Source: Ailurus styani
Taxonomy: Eukaryota > Chordata > Mammalia > Carnivora > Ailuridae
Length of the DNA: 64,000 nt
Assembly: GCA_002007465.1 (NCBI GenBank)
Contig: LNAC01000031.1
Location: 191,750 to 255,749, forward strand
Reading direction: 5' to 3'
Of the stretch, positions 56,416 through 64,000 are shown piece after piece. How positions within the stretch are numbered: position 1 is the stretch's first letter; every line of letters starts with the position of its first letter. The notes beneath the pieces are model-generated. The model saw only the letters and a list, made by a program, of their open reading frames with translations. It made no database searches and was not told the DNA's origin. Both the position numbers and the translations under genes were made by a program.

Positions 56416-57939
56416 AAAGTTACTATCATGCCAAGTTGGCTTACACTACAGAAGATGTTAAAAAGTCACTGAACAAATCAAAATTTTGCATTTATACTAA
56501 GTTCCTTTTCTATTTTTTTTTCTGATTTAGTTATGTATCTATATTGACTCTCCTTTTAACTTCAAGAATTTCTCTCGTTCGTGTTATGGCCTCTATTTGT
56601 CATCACGTTGCTTCTTTGACAAACCCTTTACATTCGTGACCCTCAACATTTCATATTTCTATACAAAAGTTTCCCCTGTGGCATTTGTTAAAATTCTGAT
56701 TCAAGACACACTCCTAGAGATTCTGATCCTATAATTCTTATATATTCATTCAGTTCTGATTAATGCCTAGCAATTTTTACTTCAATTATTTCTGCTTGGT
56801 CTTTTGAATTATGAATAAAGAGAGATCTTAATAACATCATCTAATCCCAGGGGAAGATCTGCTATGCAAAAGACAAAAAAGATACCCATGTATACTATAT
56901 ATTTTATATCAGTAAGTCTAATAAATGTATGCAATTCTACATGCTTATGAACATATTTTCTCAAGAAACAATACATAGAGAGAGATGAATAGAAACTGAA
57001 ATCGTGTCTCAGAAAATATAAAACAACATAAATCTAATCTGAAATAGACAACGATCTAATCAGATAGAATACATTATAATAAGAACGGGAGAATGTTTCT
57101 ATACCACAAGTTCTTCTCAATATTCAAGTAGGCTTATAGTATATTTCAGCAATAAAAAATTGTTGAATATTATTCAAATATCAAAATAAATGTAGAGTAG
57201 CCTCATAAAATCAGTTGTATAAAGTAGTTGAGATATTAAAAAGTTAAAACAGCTGTCATACACAGGGATAAAATACCTACATCTTCTTTCCTACTTGTAA
57301 ATGAGCAGGACAAACTTTTATAAAATATTTTCTTCCTTATGAGATTTTAGTTAGACTTATTTTTTTTCGCATAGCCTCCTATTGCTCCATTATAACTCTG
57401 ACAATGTCCATTTAATTTGATGAATATGTTTTTTGTTCAATGTAAAATAGCTGAAATAACCTAAAATGTCTAATCCTCCTGATGTGCTCTGAATTTACAA
57501 AAGCTTCTAAAGAAATAATGGATGAAGCCAGGAATATTCTGTGGAACTGAAATTGTCAAAATACAGAGTTGGAGGCTATTTGGCTATTGGAATAAAGGAA
57601 CGGAGTATGACAATTGAAAGGTATAATATGTCCATCTAAATATATCTGCCCCCTTTTGGAGACCTTACTGGGAATGAAAATGGAAGCACTACAATAACTG
57701 AAGAAGAAACAGTGAAATATAGCTATAAAATACATTCAATAACAGATGGTCAAGAGAAAGATTATTGAACCCAGTATGGGAAATAGTGGTATCTATTATG
57801 ATATTTAAAATACAATAGGTAAAGAGAAAATGACATAGTCTATTTTAAATTCCATAATTTACATAAGAGGAATTTTCTTTGTCATTACAAAATAGGAGAA
57901 AAATTAGAGTATATAAATGAGAGTTCTAGGAGCTATTCA
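56416..57939. other. A+T-rich sequence, nothing recognised
   Basis: 1.5 kb without gene or assigned repeat. Confidence 0.5.
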
Positions 57940-58325
57940 TTTATAGTTTCTTCAACAAATATTTAGTAAGTACACACTATGCATTAAGCACTGAGGAAGG
58001 CACTAAGGATACAAAAATGACTAGAATACAGTTCCAGTTCTCACAGAATTGAACTAACCTCAGAAGGACAGAAAAGTAAAAAGGCAATTGTAGATATAGA
58101 TGTGAGCTAAACACAGGTAGATGATAGATAAATAGATAGAACACACACATTGTCAAAACTAGATGTTGGAAGGACTCTTACATTCAGACAGAGGGAACAG
58201 GCCTCAGAAAGCCTTTTGCAGGTATACTTCAGTTACATGTTGAGGAAAAAATAGACACCAATGAGGACCATTCATTTGAGGTTGAGACAAGTGCAAAGAC
58301 AGAAATACGGAAAGCGTGAAGCATT
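57940..58325 (-). mobile_element. L2 LINE relic
   Basis: tcttcaacaaatatttagta, agtacacactatgcattaag, cactgaggaaggcactaagg, atacaaaaatgactagaata, ctcacagaattgaactaacc and later gaggttgagacaagtgcaaa follow the complement of the L2 3' region. Confidence 0.75.
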
Positions 58326-59689
58326 CATAAGTGAATAGCTCCATGAAGCTAGCATAAATTGCAGATGGCAGTAAAACAATTTGTGTCTTTTATTCTGCTT
58401 CTGACCTCGAAAAAAAACTTTTTAGCTGCATTTGGCATAGTCATGTCAGTTTCTGGAAAATGATAAGGATAAATAAACTTTTTAGAGTTTTTTCCACTTC
58501 CAATTTTTCACATATTCAATTTCAAAATGCTTGCTAAAAATTCTACCACAGATTAAAACTGCCCTTTTAATGCTTATAAAAATATATAATATATATGGTA
58601 TGTAAAGATATGCAAATTTATATAAAATATATATTAATTATATATTAACCATATAAAAATATAAACATATAATTAAAATATATGTGTGTATGTGTGCACT
58701 CACCAACCCTAGGCAATCCCAGGCAGAGTTTTAAGATCAGTACTCAACATTCTTTCCCATGATTTTCAGTCATTTTTCTCTTCTTAACCAGAACTTGATG
58801 TGTTCCAGGTACGACTTTAGCAAGATTTCACTTTGATGTGCCATTGATAGTACTAGCCCCCAATCCTTACCTAACATTATTCCCTTCTACTATGACATAC
58901 ATGTCCTATAGCTCTGTCTCTGAAATCATTGCTAAACTACTAACTGGTTCCTATTAACTAAATGTATGAATTAAATTGATTAATGTTCTTTGCCAAGTGA
59001 TTTAACAGGGGATTCATGAAACAATTAATTTATTCAATTGTATATTTGCCAATGATGGGATAAGCTCTTGTCAGAGGTGATAGAAAATATTTAAAATGCC
59101 AAAGTCTTTCATGGATTCTCTCTTATGTTCCATAGAAACATCCATTTATCAGACCGAATGGAAAGTAAGTCTTCATGTATGTAACATTAATTGACAGGGG
59201 AAGTAAAGATTGGCAAAAGTCAGACCATCAGAATATTGAAATAAAATATTTAAATTTTAGGAGTTCTGTGACCCAAAGTAGGTTACTTTACCTTTCAGAT
59301 CCTTGGCTTATCTATTGAAGCGGAAATTCCAAAAGAAACTATAGATTTACTGTAAGAAGTACATTAGAAAATGCATCTGAAAGCATGATATAAAACCTAC
59401 AATACTATACAAATGAGACTTATTTTAGTATTTAGTAACACATTACAAAATGTATAAAAATATATGAATATAAGAGTATGCTGGCACAGAAGCAACTGTA
59501 TCTTTTGGTTGGTCCAAGATATTTTATTGGAAAAAGTGTGCTTTGAATGATGAGCAAGCTATATCTACCTGAGGGTAGTAGAGTTTTGCCAGGGTCTGTC
59601 CTGGGGATAGCCTGAGAACAGATGGTCCGGATAGATACTAAGAAGGGAAAAAAAAAAAAAAATCCAGCCTTTACCGAGGAACAAGGGTA
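58326..59689. other. A+T-rich sequence with (TA)-rich patch
   Basis: 58577-58690 is an imperfect (TATA)n-rich patch. The minus-strand 86-codon frame at 59432-59692 contains a poly-F run from an A-tract and is unsupported. Confidence 0.5.
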
Positions 59690-59850
59690 CACCGGGCCAA
59701 GCAGGGAGTGCAGAGGATTGGAATGACACAGAGAAGCCAGACTTAATACTTTACAGACTGTTTAGAATTGTCTAAGGAGATTATTCGATGGGAAAATAGT
59801 GATGGGTCTTTAAAAGAGTTGCATGATTTATGACCAATATTACCATCTGC
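59690..59850 (-). mobile_element. Possible L2 LINE fragment
   Basis: gaatgacacagagaagccag, aaaatagtgatgggtcttta and aaagagttgcatgatttatg resemble the L2 complement (…ttttgagcagaggagtgacatgatctg…). Weak. Confidence 0.4.
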
Positions 59851-61053
59851 CAGAATATAAACTGAGATTACTATCAATAATTTTATTGAAGTTAAACTTT
59901 GATACTTTATATCAAAGAGTTAATTATTTTGTGGTGATACATACTTTTATTTTTTTAATTGTTACAAACACACACTTGGGTTATTGATGACATTAAGTAA
60001 CTTAATGACTTCAGATGCTAAGTTAGGAAAGGACTGATTCCTTCTTTTGGGACATTCATCTTGGCAACCCAACAACTATGTTGTGACGTGCCCAAGCCTC
60101 ACAGAGAGGCCACATGTTGTATTACCCAGTAGTACAAATTTAGTTAACAATTTCCAGCCGACATCGACCAGGAGATACATGACCAATCAGCCTTCAGATT
60201 ATTCCTGAATCCAGCATCTAGCATCCAGTAATTCCAACCTAACACTGAGTGAAGCAAAAATAAGCTGTACCCCATAGCCCAGCTCAAATTGAAGATCTGT
60301 GATTTAAAAATATAAAATTCCTCCAAACACTAAATATTGCACTAGTGTGTTTCACAGAAATACATACTTGGAATGAACTTAGGTGCCAGGAGTGGTGCTA
60401 CAATAGTAAAACCCCTAGAACAGGAGAGAGTGGCTTAGGCCCAGGTGGTGGGAGAAGTTGGAAGGATACTGAGAGTCACAGAGACAGTGAGCAGAAGCTT
60501 GGTGGCATTTCAGAAGAATGTTGGTGGGAGATGAAAGGAACGTGAAAAAAATGTCATCAGGAGGTGGAAAGTTTAATGATATTGTCACCTTTGTTAACAT
60601 GAAAAATAAAAAAAAATGAACTTGATGATCTAATTAAGAATATTCCAGACAAAGTGTTAAAGTTGCCATCTGGCTTCTTCTAGTTGCTCATATTAAAACA
60701 TAAAAGAAAATAGCATAAAGAAAACATTTTTTTTAGCATTAAGGCAACAGAACTTTCAGGGTTTGGTTTGACAATAAAGCCATTTGTCACCCACATACTC
60801 CACAGTTAGCAAATGATTCTGAAAAAATAAAAATGTTTTTTGAGCTGAGATCAAATTCAGGGCATTATCAGGAAAATATGGTCTCCAGAAGCTACTCAGG
60901 GCATGACTATAAAACCCTTTGTTAAGACCATGGATATACTTATTGTGGTACTTCCAACAGAAAACAGTCCCTCTTAACATCTTAACATCATGCTACAGTG
61001 ATGCTCTTCATTACGGAATAGAACCTCTCCTCAAACCTTACCAGAAGCCAAAG
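59851..61053. other. Unassigned sequence
   Basis: No supported gene; frames at 60144-60326, 60345-60545, 60415-60600 and 60756-60980 overlap on opposite strands and show no known domain. Confidence 0.45.
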
Positions 61054-61057
61054 ATAG

Positions 61058-61402
61058 TGTTAAGGTAATTAAACAAGGAGACCCTTAGACAGGTGGCTCT
61101 AACATCTTCATAGCCTATATAAGCAAACCTAAGTCAGAGTCAATACACTCAAGTCTAAGAGTGAAAACTAAGAACAACCAATCACAGCCAACGAGACTCT
61201 CTCAAATAGGGCGACTGGTTAAACTATAATAATCAAATAATTGCTTTGCTTTGCTTCTGTATGTTCTCTATAGTAATCTTGTCCCTAGCTCTTGTCAGTG
61301 GAGCACTCCTAACCACTTTCTGTTGGGCACTCCCCAATTCAAATCCATATTTGATCAAATAAACTCTAAACATTGTAGTGCACCTTGGTTTACTTTTTAA
61401 CA
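61058..61402 (+). mobile_element. Solo ERV1-type LTR with intact termini
   Basis: 345 bp bounded by the 6-bp inverted repeat TGTTAA...TTAACA and by a 4-bp duplication ATAG (61054-61057, 61403-61406), the hallmarks of class I endogenous retrovirus integration. Inside are aaccaatcacagccaac (CCAAT-type), a TATA-like cctatataagc at 61114-61124, and a polyadenylation signal AATAAA at 61358-61363 followed by a T-rich end. No gag, pol or env sequence adjoins it, so it is a solo LTR. Confidence 0.88.
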
Positions 61403-62139
61403 ATAGGGTGGACTTATCTCGATGAGATTTGTGAGTGTGGTTTTTGTCTCGTGGAATAAATGCTATTAATACTCACAGAAAACCTGCAAGAATTTTAAGA
61501 CAACATTTTGGCACAACATTGCCAGCTTGAACTAAGACAGAGGCAAAACAAAATAAAGTGTATTGACCTTTGAACTAGTTTTGGCATGGCACATGCTGAG
61601 ATCGTTCAGCTGCAAATACCAATCATTTCCAATGAAAGAGACATGAGAATTCAGACAGTAGAATCAAGAACCTTGAAGGTGCATCCAAGGGCCATCCAGA
61701 ATCATTCCTAGACCATATGTTTGAGTCCTAATCAAAGGGCCAGCAGCCTGGTCTTGGCTGGATTTTACATTTGCTTTATGTGTCTAAACTTTGTGTGTTC
61801 TGTTTTTTGAACGGGATGGTCTGTAATAGCTATCCTAGGCCAGTCTCACCATCTTGTATTATCTGAGTATTGGGCAGGGCAGGGGATGGCAGGAGGTGGT
61901 GGCACTGCAGAGGAACTGGTCATTTATCTCTACAGTTCCCAGTTTCTTCAGACAGAAGGGAATTGTTCTAGAGGGGCTGTACTGAAGGAACTGTACTTGA
62001 AGAAACTCTATATCTGGACATAATTTAGTTAATGAAACATTGAACTTTAAGCTGAATGTGATTTCATAATAAATGAGACTTTCTTGAGGTCTTGGAAGAG
62101 GGGTTAGTATATTTGACATGTGGGAAGAATAGAAATGGA
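61403..62139. other. Unassigned sequence
   Basis: No gene or repeat assigned. The 86-codon minus-strand frame at 61859-62119 has no recognised domain. Confidence 0.45.
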
Positions 62140-62560
62140 CGGCAGATTATGATAATTTAAAAATATGCCTGCAAACTCATTGGCACTTCTCTCCATCAAA
62201 AGGTGGATTCAAATTTCCCTTCTTTTAAATATGGCCTGGCCTTCATGACTTATTCCTAATTAATCTATGTCATTTAAATTATGATATATGAATTTCAAAA
62301 CTGGTTTCAAAAAGGCAAAGCCACTTTTACCTTGCCCTTTCCCTCTTAGAATATTTAAACTTTGCATCCAGCCACGAAAATTTAAGGAAGCCATGGCAAC
62401 GTGGAAAGGCCAGGTGTACATACTTTGATGGGCATCCCCTCTACTTAAGTTCCCAGGTGACAGTCAGGACCAGTCACTGGTCCTGTGATTCACTTCATAT
62501 ACCTCTCTGCCATTTTGGAGAAATGGAAGTGATGAGCTCTGAAGGATTAACTACATATCC
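62140..62560 (+). mobile_element. MLT1-like LTR relic
   Basis: gcaaactcattggcacttct, ctccatcaaaaggtggattc, tatggcctggccttcatgac, cctttccctcttagaatatt, agccatggcaacgtggaaag and ggccaggtgtacatactttg match the 5' part of an MLT1-class LTR (…caagaggtggagtctatttccc…tctgggctgg…). The 3' half is lost or unrecognisable. Confidence 0.65.
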
Positions 62561-64000
62561 AGTTATCCAAAAGAATCATTTATAATGAAAGAAGAATATT
62601 TCAATCAAAAGATTATTTAAAATGGTAAAGACATATTTCTCTACTAATAGAGCTCTGTGATGGCTTATAAAAGAGATCAGCTCAGCTCTTGAGAAAATTT
62701 TCTTTTTCTGTATATATCTGAGTTCATTTCAGTAGAGCTGCAATCCCACTGCAATTTTTGAATCCATATTTTGAATGTTCAGAGAAGATTAACAAACACA
62801 TTTTGCAAAAATATGCCTGCCTATACCTTATGCTATTTAAGATTTTATAATTCATTAAACCAAAACTGTGTTATAATTGTGCAACATAAAGATTAAAGTT
62901 ATGGCTTTAGTTAAATACATATGCTCCATATTACTGAAATAAGGAATGAAAGGCTGAGGACATTTATGGATCTGAGGAGTATAAACAGGATATTAAGAAC
63001 AGCATATTAGTATGGAAATAAAGAATCCCTGTCTCTTCTAATGAAGTGAGGGAAATATCCAGAAGGATGTAATAGCCTGTAATGCAGAAATAAAAGTTCC
63101 AAAAATGACTTCCTGTAAACCACTAAATAGTTTTCAAGCTCTTTGTGGGAAGAAAAAGAAGAAAAAGGATTGTCTTCTATGCTTGTATATGTTAAAATAG
63201 TAGATAGTTTTCTGTTCCACTGGCAATATGAAGATTGTCATGTAAACTACCTCCCTCTGTAAATATCTTTCTCCCTGTCTTTCCCGGCTTTGTGGACCTT
63301 CACTCTCTTTTTCTGGTGCTATTTTAAGCTTTTTTTGAGAATAGGGCAAAATATGTAGGATAACCAGGATAACATGTACTGTTAATCTCATTGTAAACTC
63401 ACCCAGAAAATTCTAAACTCCTAATGCCTTCCATTTCTATTTTTTGCAGCTATTGGTTGTTAATAAAAGGGTGATGGGTTTTGGGGATCTCTAAACAGTT
63501 GTACCCCATTGTTTGAAGCAAATAGTAAGTGTGTAAGTAGGAAAGACACTTGACTGGCCTTAAAGAAGATCTTCAGATTCCAGATTATGAGGAAAATGAC
63601 AGCATTATACTAAAGTGAACAAAATTTCATTAGCCCCCCAAATGTCTAAGTGTCCTTCCTCTCCTCCTGTGGGTTTGAGACAGGTGGGTTTCCCTGTACT
63701 CCCTCTTCTTACTTCCCCATGTATGCAGAACTTGCATTAACTTGGGGAATGTTACTAGGAATGCTATGAATTTCTTTACTATTATATAGCTCTTAGGATG
63801 CATTGCATTTCAGATTCTCTAGATTCAGATTCTGTAAAGAAGAAAAGAACAATCAACAAAACTGCTGAACTTGAAGGGAAAAAAAAGCTAATTAGCAAAC
63901 AGTTGTAAATAGGTTTGTTTACTTCAGGACCCTTGATTTCTTCCTGTTGTTCTCTAGCTTCCTTCCCTACACTGATTTCCACATCCATCATATTTCATTT
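62561..64000. other. A+T-rich sequence, nothing recognised
   Basis: No supported gene or repeat to the end of the window. Minus-strand frames at 63134-63391 and 63782-63991 are short and without domains. Confidence 0.5.

Overview
This window looks like an A+T-rich, gene-poor piece of a mammalian nuclear genome from the order Carnivora. The main evidence is about two dozen copies of the carnivore-specific tRNA-Lys-derived SINE (CAN-SINE/SINEC). Each has a head like cgcctgggtggctcagt, a middle like caggtcatgatccca, a CT-rich stretch and an AAATAAATAAA-type tail. Many are flanked by 12-17 bp target-site duplications (TSDs) that still match almost perfectly. The copies whose CT-rich part reads ctgcctgcctctctgcctac resemble those I associate with caniforms, especially mustelids; that narrower placement is inference.

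I find no protein-coding gene, no convincing exon set and no functional RNA gene. The short open frames are all under about 115 codons, start anywhere, and mostly lie across SINEs, L1 remnants or A+T-rich unique DNA. The window could be intergenic or lie inside a very long intron; the sequence does not say which.

Layout. 0-7.3 kb: MLT1-type LTR fragment, SINEs (one inverted pair near 1.2-1.75 kb), decayed L1 3' pieces. 8.4-9.2 kb: long L2 3' end. 12-14.8 kb: SINE, an MLT1A LTR split by a solo ERV1-type LTR, and a second possible LTR. 17.7-21.7 kb: SINEs, a MIR with a nested SINE, and an old diverged sequence pair. 23.6-24.7 kb: a MER20 relic and a 182-nt pure purine tract. 25.7-35.1 kb: L1, L2 and MIR relics with a few SINEs. 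35.3-43.2 kb: SINEs, MLT1 LTR, and broken L1 ORF2 segments out of consensus order. These include a 107-bp block present twice, 2.46 kb apart, with one difference. 42.2-48.5 kb: three assembly joins (single N at 42336, single N at 45154, 125 N at 48316-48440). Both single Ns are flanked by the same ~100 bp twice, which points to unresolved contig overlap. 47.4-49.8 kb: a Tigger-like DNA transposon relic holding two oppositely oriented SINEs, followed by three more SINEs. 50.4-54.2 kb: MLT1-type LTRs, L2, and a GC-rich 250-bp block that may be a broken retrocopy. 55.3-64 kb: two SINEs, L2 relics, a solo ERV1-type LTR with intact termini at 61058-61402, and an MLT1-type LTR.

There is no operon or pathway logic here: the history is repeated retrotransposon insertion into older LINE, LTR and DNA-transposon relics. 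I do not see a previously undescribed biological system. The best leads are the 107-bp templated duplication, the GC-rich block at 53.3-53.5 kb, the two solo LTRs with readable termini, and the polypurine tract. Family names for repeats are from memory of consensus sequences, without a repeat search, and edges of old elements are approximate.
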